Below are positions 33,033 to 45,219 of a stretch of 64,000 nt of DNA, one piece after another. The DNA comes from Tretioscincus oriximinensis (Eukaryota; Chordata; Lepidosauria; Squamata; Gymnophthalmidae), in the NCBI GenBank assembly GCA_022410635.1, contig JAJVDF010000212.1, forward strand, positions 89,479-153,478, in the 5' to 3' direction. The position numbers and the translations under genes were made by a program. Position 1 is the first letter of the stretch. Every line of letters starts with the position of its first letter. The notes below the pieces were generated by a model, which saw only the letters and a program-made list of their open reading frames with translations, was not told where the DNA came from and ran no database searches.

Positions 33033-34200
33033 TTTTGGTTAAAAGAAATCCCCACCAAGATTACTTTCCTCATTTACTGTACTTCTCCTGCTTGGCTCTA
33101 AAAGTCAGTAGAAATTTTAACTTTATTTCAGCCTGGAGTTACCGTTTATTCTTTACCTCCTGCTACAAGTAATACTTTGTGTCCTTGCTGCTGTCACAGT
33201 TAAACTTTCTCTCGTTACATGTTACGTGTTTAAAGTGCCTTGCCTTAAGCTACAAGTTACCATTTGCCCAACTTTAAAAATATTTCCCTGCTCTTCTTGC
33301 TGCTTGTTCTTATTTTAATTTGTTATCCGTCCTTTGCTGGATTATTTTAGCTGCTCGTTTTTGCTTCTTCTGTTTTTATTGTTTGTTTTGCAATAAAATT
33401 GTTTCATTTGTGCCTTTTGTATATTAATAACCTTGTATTGAAATTAAACAAACTTTCCCCCTTTCCCTTGAGATTTATTCCATTTTATTAGTTAAATCAA
33501 TAGTCTGCAAAAACATCGCATTCAAGTAGAAACATTGGACTTTGAGTGTGTCTAGAGCATTACCCATAACAGCTGCACCTTCATTAAGCAGCATAGGCAT
33601 CTTAATCTGGTCCTTAGGGCAGTCAAACTCCCTTGGGAGTAATGGAAACAGAAGTCACTGGGGTGCTTGTGCTACATAATGGAGACACCCACAAAAAAAC
33701 CCTAAAAAACTAAAAGGGAAACTGGAGGAACTGAGACTCAAAGAAAAATGAGAAATGGAAGTACACGTTACAAAGTACAAATTCAAATAATGTATCTTCT
33801 GCCACAAGGTTTCTACTTGCACCAGAAAAAACTCGATGCCCAACAACTCCCTGCTAATTGCATCAACAGCTGTGCAAAGGACTCACTGTTGAGAGCAAAG
33901 CAGCACAATTCATACCATCAACCTAACAGCCATTCACCAGCACCTATTCAATGGGTGACAAGACTCGTGAGACCATAAATTGCATGTGATTCTACTAGCA
34001 GTCACATAATCTGAAAATGAATATTGTAAACATATCTGAAAACTTAGATTCAAAGCAGAACCATGGAACCTGGCCTACCAACTGCATTGCTGTGCTCCTC
34101 AGTCAAAATTTTAAAGTTATAGGCTGTATTCAGACACTGTTTACTTAGGGCTTTATTGCATTTGCCTTCAAATAATAGTTTTTAAAAACGATTCTCATAT
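33033..34200. other. Non-coding T-rich DNA
   Basis: Nothing recognised. The stretch 33100-33430 is rich in t with many ctgct and cttgct steps but has no clear family. Confidence 0.35.
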
Positions 34201-34203
34201 ACT

Positions 34204-34216
34204 GGGGGGGGGGGGG
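34204..34216. repeat. G homopolymer
   Basis: A run of about 13 g just upstream of the MITE copy at 34242; a similar run lies near the second copy, at 36345-36356. Confidence 0.9.
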
Positions 34217-34241
34217 TGTTCCTGCTTTTACCACTCCTTAC

Positions 34242-34399
34242 CCTTATCCTTGAAGCATGAAGTGTGAAGGCAGTATTCTAGCCTTTTTGTGTTACATATC
34301 TGGCTACACACACACATACACAGACTGCAATTGGGTGAAAACATGTCACATGACATAAGGAGCACAAAAAGGATAGAATACAGCATTCACACTTTCCAT
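34242..34399. mobile_element. MITE-like repeat, copy 1
   Basis: Nearly identical over about 158 bp to 36596-36759. Internal terminal-type inverted repeats of about 31 bp: agtgtgaaggcagtattcta then gcctttttgtg, against the reverse complement of cacaaaaaggatagaatac and agcattcacact. A (CA)n tract lies in the middle. No coding capacity. Confidence 0.7.
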
Positions 34400-34679
34400 A
34401 GGAATGTTTCCACAATGCATGAATGACTGTGGACAATGTAAAAAAATGCAAGATTAAGGTAAGTCAAATTTTGGAATGATTGAGAATAGCAAAGGAATTA
34501 GCAACACAAATGTTCTGATCTGTTACTTGCTGTGACTATTGCTTAATCAAAATGTGAAAAGTCCAGCTCGAATGTTCCAGAATAAAGAGCAATTTATAGT
34601 GCTTTATTCTGGAATATCTGTGATTTATTTTGGAAAATCCAAATATTATGGAAAAGGGAAGCAACATTTAGATGCAGCC

Positions 34680-34800
34680 TTATACNTTCATTCACTCATT
34701 TAATTATTCATTCAGTATTTATATCCTGCCCTTAACCTGAGTGTGCTAGGGTGGGTTACAACAATAAAAATGTAAAANGAATAAAACCAGAAAAAATATA
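34680..34800 (-). repeat. L2-like 3' tail
   Basis: An A/T-rich stretch (tttaattattcattcagtat) is followed by ttatatcctgcccttaacct and ggtgggttacaacaataaaa, the usual 3' end of a minus-strand L2-like copy. Confidence 0.5.
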
Positions 34801-35980
34801 TTTAAAATATAACCCTCACCCTATGGAAGAGAGGAGGAAAGCTGACCCAAGAACCGCACATAGCTTAATTTAAAAAGAAAGCAATGCAAGTATCCACTTA
34901 AGACTTTTATTTGCAGTTGTAAGGAAGATCAGGGACAGATAACAGAGACAAAACNAGACCACATGCCAAAAAGGGTAAACACTAAGTAGAACTGATGTAT
35001 CGGTATGTCAATATTGAAATATAGGATAAGTAACAAAAATATAGTCATTTATTATAGATAAGGGGGCACAGTCTTTGACTGGTAGAACACTGAGATTGCC
35101 TAATAAATTAACGAATATTAATTTTTCCACCACAGGAGCCATTTTGCTCATTTAAATGTACATGGGATGTACGTTGGGGGAGGGTTACATACCAAGGGCT
35201 GGGAAAAGGCAGAACGGAAAGTCTGTAATTCCTCATTTTTTAACCAATGGGAAAAGGAGAGGTGAGCTTTTCGTTGGGAGGTTGCTTCCTCTGTTCTCCA
35301 CTTCCATGAATGGCACGTGGAGTGAGATCATTTCTGGGATGAGTCTGAGATTTTCACCCTCCGGGCCCAAGAACTGCCATCCCAAATACTCCCAACACTG
35401 CAAGGTGTACTTCTGAATGGGTCTCCCTTTATTAATAAAGCTTATTTTCAGAAATCTTCTGCATTTTGACAAGAGTTGGCTGCAAGAGTCATTCCTTACA
35501 CTGACAGCAAGCCTTCTGAAAGACAAACGTATAACCTACCCCTTGCCTAGTATTCTAGATGTGATATTTCTTCATATTTTGAAGGGACAAGAGAGTCTGC
35601 ACCTGAGCCGCGTGAGAAACAATACATAACACATTTATATTGGCTTCCCTTAAGCTTCTTATTAGCATTGCTGCTGGTCAAAATTCAAATCTAATCTAAT
35701 GTGAGAAAGTGAAATTGGCAAGCTGTCCTCACATCATAGATCTATGGCCATCTATAGATAGATGGATTGCACAGAGATAGATAATGTAGCAGTATGATAC
35801 ATGCCGTGAAATAATATGCTAACTTCAGTTTCCTGTACATAGTTCATCATCTGGCTATTTAATTAAAACAGCAAAAAGAAACATTGGAAGAAGCACACAG
35901 AATAAATCACACGGCATCTTTACAGGAATAAATTCTGTAATGTTGACGTGAGTACAGCTGTTAGGCTACACAGGGAGAAC
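34801..35980. other. Non-coding DNA, nothing recognised
   Basis: No repeats or exon signals were recognised; one ambiguous base at 34955. Short atagatagatgg tracts lie near 35750. Confidence 0.35.
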
Positions 35981-35984
35981 CGTT

Positions 35985-36200
35985 TTACTGAAAGGTCTCT
36001 GCTGACTTAGCAGCTGCACAAACAGCCTGGGAAGCAGAAGGTTTCTAGTTCAAGCCCATTCCCTCCCTGCAAGTAGGCAATGGCAAATTACTTCTGCCCT
36101 GTCAAAAAAACATAGAGATGCCTTTAGAGGTGTAGACACAGTCATTAAAGAGTTAATAATGACGTGATGATACCTAATTTTAGCTGCAGTAAAATACCAG
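35985..36200 (+). mobile_element. tRNA-derived SINE, diverged
   Basis: It has a tRNA-like head with a B-box-like tctagttcaagccc, then caatggcaaattacttctg, aaaacatagagatgcc and aatgacgtgatgatacc. This order resembles squamate SINEs that end in a short gatgat-type tail. Identity is modest. Confidence 0.45.
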
Positions 36201-36304
36201 GTAAAGGTAAAGTAGGAGGGGAAGGACAGGCCTAAAAGATTTTCATCCATAGTGAGTAGCCAAAACAAATTATAAATCACACAATCACTACCTTTCATAC
36301 CAAG

Positions 36305-36356
36305 CTGCCTTTTTCTTTTTTTTTCTTTTTTTTTTTTTTTTTTGGGGGGGGGGGGC
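36305..36356. repeat. Poly-T tract joined to a G run
   Basis: Interrupted t homopolymers (about 30 of 34 bases) pass directly into about 12 g. Sequence quality is likely poor here. Confidence 0.9.
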
Positions 36357-36595
36357 AGCATGTGAGAGTGTGCGTGTGTGCAGGTATGTGTGTGGTATGT
36401 GTTTATATTATTTCTATATTACTATATGTTTCTTCAGCCGCTTTCAGGAGCTTGTGTTGAACTTCTTCCTTATTGGATTCCAGGCTGGAGGCAAACTATG
36501 CCCAGAAGCCATAATGTGCAGAGGAAGAAGTCAAAAGAGAGCACGTAGCACAGTGATTTAGATTGTGCTGGCAGGAACCCGATACTGTATGATAT

Positions 36596-36759
36596 CCTTA
36601 TCCCTGAAGAATGAAGTGTGAAGGTAGTATTCTAGCCTTTTTGTGTTACATATCTGGCTACACACACACACACACATACACAGACTGCAATTTGGTGAAA
36701 ACATGACACATGACATAAGGAGCACAAAAAGGATAGAATACAGCATTCACACTTTCCAT
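36596..36759. mobile_element. MITE-like repeat, copy 2
   Basis: Same sequence and orientation as 34242-34399, with six extra bases in the (CA)n tract and few substitutions. It has the same 31-bp inverted repeats. Similarity stops at ccttatcc on the left and tttccat on the right in both copies, which marks the element borders. Confidence 0.7.
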
Positions 36760-36989
36760 ATCATCAGGACCCAGTCCACTTCAATGGGTAATACCTGTTT
36801 CCTGGATTGTACAGTTTTTTGGATGGTTTTTTTTTTTGAGTTAGAGTGAGAACAACTGTTTTGCAAAACAGTGCTTACAGGACACTTACTTTTCCAGGCT
36901 CATGAAGTCTCAAAAATTCCCAGGGCCATTTCCTGTGCTTTGCACCCAAATGGAAATTTCAAAAATACAACTTCCATCACCTGAGCTTA

Positions 36990-37290
36990 GGGTCTGAATA
37001 AGATCGTAAGAGGAGTCCTACTGAAATGGGATATAGCCCAGCTAGTCCAACTTTCTGTCTCACACAGTGGCCCACCAACTGCACCCGGGCAGTCTTATGC
37101 AGAGAAAGGAACAAACCTCACCTGTTCTAGACTCCCTTGCAAATAATATTTCAGGAATACTACCCATCCTAATAGCTATTGATATATGTGTCTTCCATGA
37201 ATTTATTTAATCCTATCTTGAAGNTATCTAGGCTGCTAGCTATCACAGGCTCCAGTGTGCAACCAAGGAATAACTCTCTAGACTAGAAGT
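36990..37290 (-). mobile_element. CR1 3' fragment
   Basis: Plus-strand text agcccagctagtccaacttt, gtggcccaccaactgcaccc, tgaatttatttaatcctatc and ctgctagctatcaca follows the CR1 tail order of 12570-12840. One ambiguous base at 37225. Confidence 0.7.
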
Positions 37291-38517
37291 TGTATCCCCA
37301 TTGTGCATATCTTGTATTCAGATTCAAGACTTCCACACAACTTAGGTAAAATCTAACTGCTTCTTAAATTGGACCTTTCTAAATTACCCAGGACACTAAT
37401 GCTAGGAAAGTGATCTTCAGAAAAGGGAAGGAAGATTGGGGTCTACGGCTATGAGCACAAAAGAGCACAAGTAATATTTAATGGAACTGCATAAACTGCA
37501 ATGACAGAAAGTCCTCAAAGAATGCTGAACTAAAGGTTGCATCCAGGTGTCATTTGCTTACTCCATTATTTCTGAATCTAAAGCATTCCTAGGGAGGCTT
37601 TATCCCAGATTATGTGTCAAAATAGTAGAATCAATAAATATTTCTCAATATAGCTTAAAAAAGGCACCCAGGACTTGTTTTTGCTTTGAGGTATTTAACT
37701 TAGCTTTTCCCCTGTCTCCGTAAGTCACCATATAGAGCTACAGGTAACAACGAGAAGGCTCATGACTTCCATATACTCTGATCATCTTAATTCTGAGCCT
37801 GCTAAATTAATTGCCTTCACTATTGTGAANTCTTAACATCCCCTGTAGTTTCAAATTTGGGGTACAGAAGCAGCTACCAGTCATTTGTGATGGTGCCCCA
37901 ACATGGATAGAGGAACAAACCTTTCTATTGAATCTCTTACGCAAGTGATGAATTATTATCTGGAGTCAACCCATTTGCGTATACTTAGAAAGAAAACTAT
38001 GCCGTATGCTCAATATCCATTAGCAGCAATAGCCAGAAGGGGCATATGTTTCCCACTACAAGTTAATAGAATTTAAGTAAGTAATTTTACAAATGGCCAA
38101 GAGATACAGACTCATTTAGCTGAGCAGAAAAAAAGGACAGAACAGACTGAATCTTCTTATATAAAACACCCTTCTCCCCCTTTGAATTAAAGGGAAGCAA
38201 TCACTGTCTGCTAACTACCTATTAAAAGGCAGTAAGAAAATGCTCAATTGTCATTTGATGGTGAGCAAGGTTTGCTCCATTCTTATGATGGGCTGTGGTT
38301 TAGAGACCCCAGTTTCAAAATCATAGCTGATTCAGCTGCAGCGGGGAGAGAACAAACTTGGCATTTATCATGTGACAGGCAAGTAAGAAAACTTCCCCAT
38401 TCTTGCTTTGACTCTAAAGAGAAGGGAGGCCTTTCCTTGTCTTTGAATAGACAAACAGTGCTGAGGGGACCCTAAGTTCCCTTGACCAGCAGCAACGCTG
38501 CCATCATGAGAACAAAG

Positions 38518-38570
38518 AATTATTCAACACTCTTGTGGCTTGGAGAATTCACTCTGGAAGCTGCTATTCT
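38518..38570 (+). repeat. 53-bp identical direct repeat, unit 1
   Basis: Begins aattattcaacactcttgtg and ends ctctggaagctgctattct; identical to 39201-39253, 683 bp downstream. Confidence 0.92.
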
Positions 38571-39200
38571 TAATGAGCATTGTCGATACAGTGCCACATC
38601 ACCTTCAGCTGCATGATGGGGAAAGAGCGTGGCACATTGTATGTACAAGTACAATGCAATGTCACTGCATGTGCACACTCAAAATGCCACAATGGAACTG
38701 TATGTATTGTACCATAAGTGTTGGGAGCCGCATATCAAGTTTTTATAGGCATCCATTTAACAGAATCCATTTATCCTTCGAATGATCCAACAGCCACTAT
38801 TTTTGTTCCATGACATATTTAAACACAACACAAATCATACCCATAAAAAAGTGTACCACATGATCATCCCTTCTAAAGTGGACTATAGTCCACTGGGAGG
38901 AAGGCCGTGNTTTGACCAGCAACTAGTTAAAATTTTATTTCATACACCTCAATAAACAGTTGTTCAGTTGTTTCTAAAATCCATGTGGTAACATGTCAAA
39001 GAAGGTCAGNGCTGTTACGCAAATAGGGATTTAACAAGGGGGTGGGAGAGAAGAGTTCAAATGTCCAAGTGAAAATTAAGGCAAAAGCTTTCAGACCTTT
39101 CAAAAAGATCTACAAGCCAATTTGTCCTTTGTTCCTTTGAAAATCTTCACCAGTCTAATTAATGCTTAATGCAAACATTTCTCCCTATAGCTACCATGTA

Positions 39201-39253
39201 AATTATTCAACACTCTTGTGGCTTGGAGAATTCACTCTGGAAGCTGCTATTCT
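39201..39253 (+). repeat. 53-bp identical direct repeat, unit 2
   Basis: Exact copy of 38518-38570. Flanking sequences do not match, so it is not a longer tandem duplication. Confidence 0.92.
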
Positions 39254-39726
39254 CACTGCATTTAAGTCCCAAAAGCTAAGAGGAATTTTCTTTCAGTTCC
39301 TCAAATGGAAGACTTTCAAGCTGCCTCCCACCATAGCTTTACCATGGCTTTGTTGACAATACTGTCATGCATCACAGCCACAAGTATGTCAAGTACCTTT
39401 TAAGCAAGAGATATTAGAGCGCTGCTGCAAAGAAAAAGGTGTAGGCTTTACACTCATACCAAAACAATCATAAATAAAACCATATTGAGACANTCAAGAA
39501 ATAACCAGGTAGACATTGTCTCAGCTGCAAAGTGGAGAAAAACGAGAGAAAGAAAATAGAAGAGCATTCTGNGGTAGCCCCCAGATTACAGAATTATCAG
39601 TCCCCTGCAATGCATCTGGAANTGTCATATATGTGTCCAGTCATCTAGCGAAGACCCATCAGTTTATTTTGGCTTTTGGCTGAGGAAATAACATTCACTC
39701 CCATGCAGGCATTGCCATGGTTTTAG

Positions 39727-39830
39727 TCTGTCCATTTGATTTGTTTTTATAATGATTTTACTGAGATCTTCCCTGAAACCCTCAGGTATAGGGAAGAGCA
39801 GAAATATAATTAAATACTAAATCTTTTCCT
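39727..39830 (+). repeat. L2-like 3' tail
   Basis: Contains tactgagatcttccctgaaa and caggtatagggaagagcaga with a taattaaata end, parallel to 25244-25355. Confidence 0.6.
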
Positions 39831-40369
39831 GCTGGAATGGAGAGATGGTAGAAAGGGATGCTGCTGCATGTACCTTTTGCTTCAAATATAAGGCTACTGA
39901 GAACTATGTTGGAATAAAGATTGTGGAAAGAGCACCTGTTTCCTGTTTAAACTTGTTGGTCACATAGCCATTACACAATGAAGATGTGCTTCTCTTGGTT
40001 CCACCTGGAGGCCCAGAGATAAAAAGTGTCAGAACAGAAGTTCCAGTTCTGTGAATGGAATCCATGCTCTTACCTCTTAATATACTTGAAAAATTATTTT
40101 GTGTGAACATTTTGAGACAAATTATGAGCCTGTTGGTACCTCACATGGAAACCGACTGATGAGCAATTGTCAGTGTGACCTGGCTGGAAGCAATAAAAAG
40201 GTCTTGCTGCATCCAAGCAGTATCTTTCCAAAGCAACAGACTGCACTGCAATCTGAAATCAATGGAACCAAAGCTGGGGAAGAATGAATTCTGCTCTTCA
40301 AGTAAAAGATATGCTATAGAAAGAATAAAAGAAACAACTTGGAACCAGAGACAGAATATTTTCTTCAGA

Positions 40370-40455
40370 ATCTGAAGAAGTAGACTTGTCCATGAAAGCT
40401 GATGCTGCCTACCTTTCCTTGTTAGTATCTTAGGTGCTATAAAATCCCTCGCTAG
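40370..40455 (+). mobile_element. Penelope-like 3' tail fragment
   Basis: The sequence tctgaagaagtagacttgtc, ccatgaaagctgatgctgcc and cttgttagtatcttaggtgc is the same block as at 21379 and the reverse complement of 19795. Confidence 0.65.
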
Positions 40456-42400
40456 ATATTCATGTCTCCAAGGCACCACTATGTGATACCGACTAAAAAG
40501 AAAGAAGGGAACGTGAACTGGCATTCTGGATCCCAGTGAAAGCTTCCTTTTATTTTGCCCCAGTTTATTGCATATAGAAGTATTTATGTAGTTCTTTCTG
40601 AACCTCTTTTGTCTACCTGCTGGTGTTGACTAAAGAGGCTCCATCTGTATGAAATGAAATATATTCCAAATCAGGAGTTCTAAAATAGTCTCTAGGCCTG
40701 TTTCTGTATTGAAAAAACAATAGATTTCAATTACAAAGTCAATTGGCATAATAGGGTCACAGGGGGACTAATTTCTGCAGTCGTCTTATTAAGTTGACTG
40801 AAACAGATCCCTCAAGGGTTCTGAGGCCAGGAATACANGATCCCTAGCCATTGAGGATGGCTTTAAAATTCATGCAAATCCTGTGCACAACTGCTCCATG
40901 ATCTGAAATCACAGTGGTAAATGAAGAATAGTCCCTAGTTTGCTAACTGTATAGTGAGTCCCAGCTAGCGAAATAGAATACAGAAGTGGCAAACAATGAA
41001 ATTTGAAGGACAAATAAGGAGACAGATAGAAAGCAAACAAATAAGAAATCAAATAAATCCTATTGACCAAGTAAAGCTCAGACTGAAAAGGAAGCTCATA
41101 AATACTAAATGGATAGTCCACAACATTAAAAGGTTAGCATAGATGTTTATGTATGCTTAGTGTACATGGTCAATATTTCTGTTCTATCTGGAACTTCTTT
41201 TCTCTTCATTCCTGGAAGGGGTATGGTGCTATAAAAAACTAATGGGAATAGGAATGGGAATATAGATAAAACATTAAATTATGTGCACGGTTTAATGCAG
41301 TGAACACTTTATTTGAAGTTCTTTGGTTTACATGCCATTTGCCATTCTGTTTGTGTTTACATATGCAGAAAACAGAAGCAGTTCTTTCCCCAAAATTTCA
41401 AAATTTTGTTATGTATCATTAAACAAAGAGCTACAGCAGGTGGCAGAAACCCATTACCTTTACTGATCTCTGGAAGTCAACCAAAGTAGNACCTGATTAT
41501 TACCTAAATGGACAACCCCATGAGAAGGCTTGTTTGGATATTGGCAGGCAGAGAGAAATCCTGGAAGAGGATTTGCCAAAACTACATGTACATGTGGCAA
41601 TAGCTCTCAAGAATACAAAAAAAACCACAATTTCTATTCATTGTCATTTTGTTTGATGTACACATGGAAGACGATTCTATTGAGAAAGAGAGAACTTGGG
41701 TGCATGTACATGCAAATCCACTTAGTACTTTATTCTATGGAGAAGATTAGCAAGTTACAAATCACTTCTTCTCTTTCTTTAAACAGATTTTGCTTCATAT
41801 GCTACAGCCAGCACCTCACAGCCTGAACTTTCATTGTAGCAAAACAAACAAAATTTGGGCCTAAACCAGATCAAAGCAGGGGTTTCTATGATTCTGCCAC
41901 AGAAGATGGCAAAAGTATCAAGGTACTTCATCTGGACTAAGAATGATACTTCTTTCTCTTGACCAAATTCAAGCCTTTCCTTCCTGAAGGCAGATAGCCA
42001 GGTTGTGCCAGAGGTCACTTCATGCCGTTTGCTTTAGCTTCAATGTTTATTCTTTCTTCCTGAGCAACAGTAGGCAGTGAGTTGATGCTGCTGTCAAGGT
42101 CAGCTTTACTATAACCTTCAATGTACACTGAGCACAACTGCTAATTGTGTCAACAAAACTTTCCCATTATCATTATAGGTTGCTTCCTTTAACTTATTAG
42201 AAATCAAGGTCATGATGGAGGAATTCTGTGTAGCTCTGGCAATGAATTTTTCCCAAGTCACACATCAGTCTCCCTACTAGTGGTAGAGATCAAAGGNGTG
42301 GCTGGATCAGAATTTTTACCAAGGAGGCCTCACATCATCTTTGCGATTATCAAAAAAGTACAATACAAAGAAGTAATAGGTCTATTTTCAGTATATTTAA
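40456..42400. other. Non-coding DNA, nothing recognised
   Basis: AT-rich without recognised elements. A short internal echo, gggaataggaatgggaatat, is near 41245. Confidence 0.35.
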
Positions 42401-42404
42401 CAAA

Positions 42405-42495
42405 GGGTCTTGTAACACCCTAAGGACTAACAGGAAAAAGGTAGCATGAACTTTTGTAACCAAGTCTATTTTTTCAGATATTAGCTCTGAAGGTG
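42405..42495 (-). mobile_element. Penelope-like 3' tail fragment
   Basis: The reverse complement reads aatagacttggttacaaaag, ttcatgctacctttttcctg and ttagtccttagggtgttaca, a diverged version of the 19795 block. Confidence 0.6.
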
Positions 42496-42844
42496 CTATG
42501 ACAATCCCCACCACCACCCTTACCAGAAAAGACCAAGTCTATGATTTTTCATTTACCATCTTTTTCTTGTTATTCTCTAAGATGTTGAAAGATTCCCTAT
42601 TGCTGAAAATAATAGAAATGGACATCAGACAATTGCCTCAACAAGTAATTTTTTTAAATCTCTTTAACACGAAGCCGTAACAATCCTAAAAGAAGAAAAC
42701 TATGGGAAAAAACACAGCAGCATTCATCTTTATACACATGAACTTTTCCCATCATGATGTATCAGTATGCAGGAAGAGTGTGGCATCTGCATAGCTCCAG
42801 CACTCTCCCCTCATCATGCCAACATAAAACACCAATGTGGAAAA

Positions 42845-43228
42845 GGATCGGGGTCCACAGCAGGGAGAAAGATCTCAGTAGATTTCCCACTAGCCTGGTT
42901 GCTGGGTTTTGACAGCAGTTCAAATTTCCCTTTCTCCAGCAGCGGTGTGGAAATTAAAAACTGCTGGCAAAAGCCAGGAACTACAGGAAATCTGCAGAGA
43001 TCTCTGTTCCTGCTGTGGGTCCCAATCCTGGGGGATGCTTCTGGCTTTGCTAGGAATCAGAAGACACCCAAATTGGCCACTGATCAGATAGCTGACTCAG
43101 CCGCTTTGCCACCCCCCATCACATCAAACCATCAATGCAAATTCTGTTAACGTTCAGTTGCGATGGTTTCGTGAGCAAACTTGCTCACGAACAGCTTTCA
43201 TGTCCATTTTCCCCCTAGTGGGAACACT
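42845..43228 (-). repeat. Unclassified interspersed repeat, copy 2
   Basis: Its reverse complement matches 1435-1880 block by block. At one end are 43-bp imperfect inverted repeats: 42845-42887, starting ggatcggggtccacagcagg, and 42986-43028, which ends cccaatcc. About three quarters of positions pair. Between them is the conserved core (ttgacagcagttcaaatttc). No ORF is likely. Confidence 0.55.
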
Positions 43229-44640
43229 CAAGGGCTATCCACTTTACAATGGCCTCCAAAAGTACTCTCTGAGCTAGTTATGGTCAGCTGTCCAGGAATG
43301 CTTCTAGGAGCTCAACAAAATGCTGCCATATCCCCTGCACCCAGATCACTAAACCAGGTATTCATTGCTGGGCAAATATAAGCACCTAGTCCAATCCATC
43401 ATTGCTCCCCAGTTGGAGAGGCTTTCATGATATAGGTTGACCCAGACCTAATTCAATGCAAAGACAATGTTCCACGTGAGGCTCCAACCTTCTTCCAACC
43501 AACCATTCAGAGAAGGGGCTCCACATGGTTTTCTGGATGGTCACAGCAAAAATATTCACCAGTCACAAAAAGAAGACCCAGCAATGGCATAAAGTTGGTA
43601 TGGCAAGTTTCCAATAGTTGCCATAGACAAAAAAGAACCTAATCATTCAACATTAGTGAGGCACTATGAATGAACATCGAAAAAAAGAATCCAACTGCAT
43701 AGAAGGAACAGCATTTAGCCCTGCTTTTTGGCTATTAGAGCCAATGCCAGCAATGCTTGCTGTCTGGAGCAGAAGGTCAGCTTGATTGCTAATTGCCCTT
43801 GTAACAGCTAAATGCTTTAATTACCATCTTATATAGTTCTACTATAAGAGCAATTATATGTTGACAGTCACCCTTAACACTGATTATTTTGTATTTCATT
43901 GGGATATAGCCAAGCCTCTTTTCAACCAGCTAAGTGCAAAGAACATAATTAGAACCAGCATGTTATTTCAAAGGACAACATCTAATCAGAAACGTCCCTT
44001 GATTTCTTAGGGTTTGTAATAGTTTAGGTCTTGACTTTGATTCTGGGAGGTCTAGGTTGCAATCAGCTCTGGGTAGGTAAGATAGTGATGTTCACAAATC
44101 GGCCTAGAAGCCACTCATTTAATACAAACACAGATGGTGATCACTACAGAATTAAGCTAATTTACCTTAGCATATAGGCAAGAAAANGATAAAAGCCATC
44201 ACAAGAATTTTTTTAAGTGCTTTTACCTATTACTCTTTACATTACTCAGTTTTTGTAGAATTGAATTATTTCTCAAGTTCCGCATGGAGCATGATTATAG
44301 AATTAGTTTTTCAATTCACATGTGAAAAGGCACATTAATAATCAGAAACTGCATTTGGTAGGAGAGGGGAAAGCCTTTGGTGCACCAATAGGGACTATTA
44401 AATGGCTTTTTAGTTTATTGGATTGTAATCAGTTGAACAAAATAGAAAAACAAAAATACAGAGAGATAATAATCTGGGAGCAAAAGAAATTTCTTTTAGA
44501 CACCATAATCAGAATATAGGGTCCCTTTTTTCTCCCCAAATGTTTGGGGAAGCAGATGTAATTTCACCAGGCATCCAAATAAATCAGCCATAACTAGCTG
44601 GTCAATTTCATGGAAGAAGCTACTTTATAACAAAGCAAAG
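43229..44640. other. Non-coding DNA, nothing recognised
   Basis: No exon or repeat recognised; one ambiguous base at 44187. Confidence 0.35.
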
Positions 44641-44649
44641 CAACATGGA

Positions 44650-45140
44650 TGGATGTTAAGTATGTATGTATTTACATTTCTATACCGTCCTGTACCTGAA
44701 AGTCTCAAGTGGAAAGTAGGGAAGAGGGAACAGTTTTTTTCAGCCAAAGGCCGGTTTAAAGAAGAGAATCCTCAAAAACAAAAAGAGTTTGGTTAGGAAT
44801 ATTTTCCCTGAAGACCTTAATAGACAGGTGTATCTATGTGGGATTATTGCAAATTGGAGTTTGTCTAAGACACGATGCAAAATGCAATAGTACAATACTT
44901 ATATTATGGAAATGCTGAATCAGTTCTAAACTAACCCAGTTTATAACGAACCGGAGTGGTGAGGTTGACCCAAGTTTCATGTTTGTTTATATTTATTTTA
45001 TTTATTTATAATTATATCCCATCCCATATTAGAACTGGCTTGAAACAAAAGCAAGAATAAAAAATAAACATTTTAAAACTGCCAGAAAGTGGGGAAAGGA
45101 AAGCTGTTTCTTCAAACAAAGGGCAGGTTAGGGACGTGTA
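44650..45140 (-). repeat. L2-like 3' tails
   Basis: At 44660-44760, gtatttacatttctataccg, tcctgtacctgaaagtctc and caaaggccggtttaaagaag parallel the 27060-27240 L2-like copy. At 44980-45140 a second one has ttatttataattatatccca then aactgccagaaagtgggga. Both run on the minus strand and both are 5'-truncated. Confidence 0.5.
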
Positions 45141-45219
45141 CCTTAGAATCATAGAATCATAGAGTTGGAAGGGACCTCCAGGGTCATCGGGTCCAACCCC
45201 CTGCTCGATGCAGGATTCA

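Larger units (their letters stand above)
37291..39720. other. Non-coding DNA containing a 53-bp direct repeat
   Basis: No family recognised. The only internal structure found is the identical 53-bp pair at 38518 and 39201. Several ambiguous bases are present (37830, 38910, 39010, 39493, 39572, 39622). Confidence 0.35.

Noticed and set aside
42767..43150. 127-codon plus-strand frame rich in Ser/Cys/Gly
   Set aside because: It spans the unclassified repeat and its inverted arms; the homologous copy at 1435-1880 has no matching frame.
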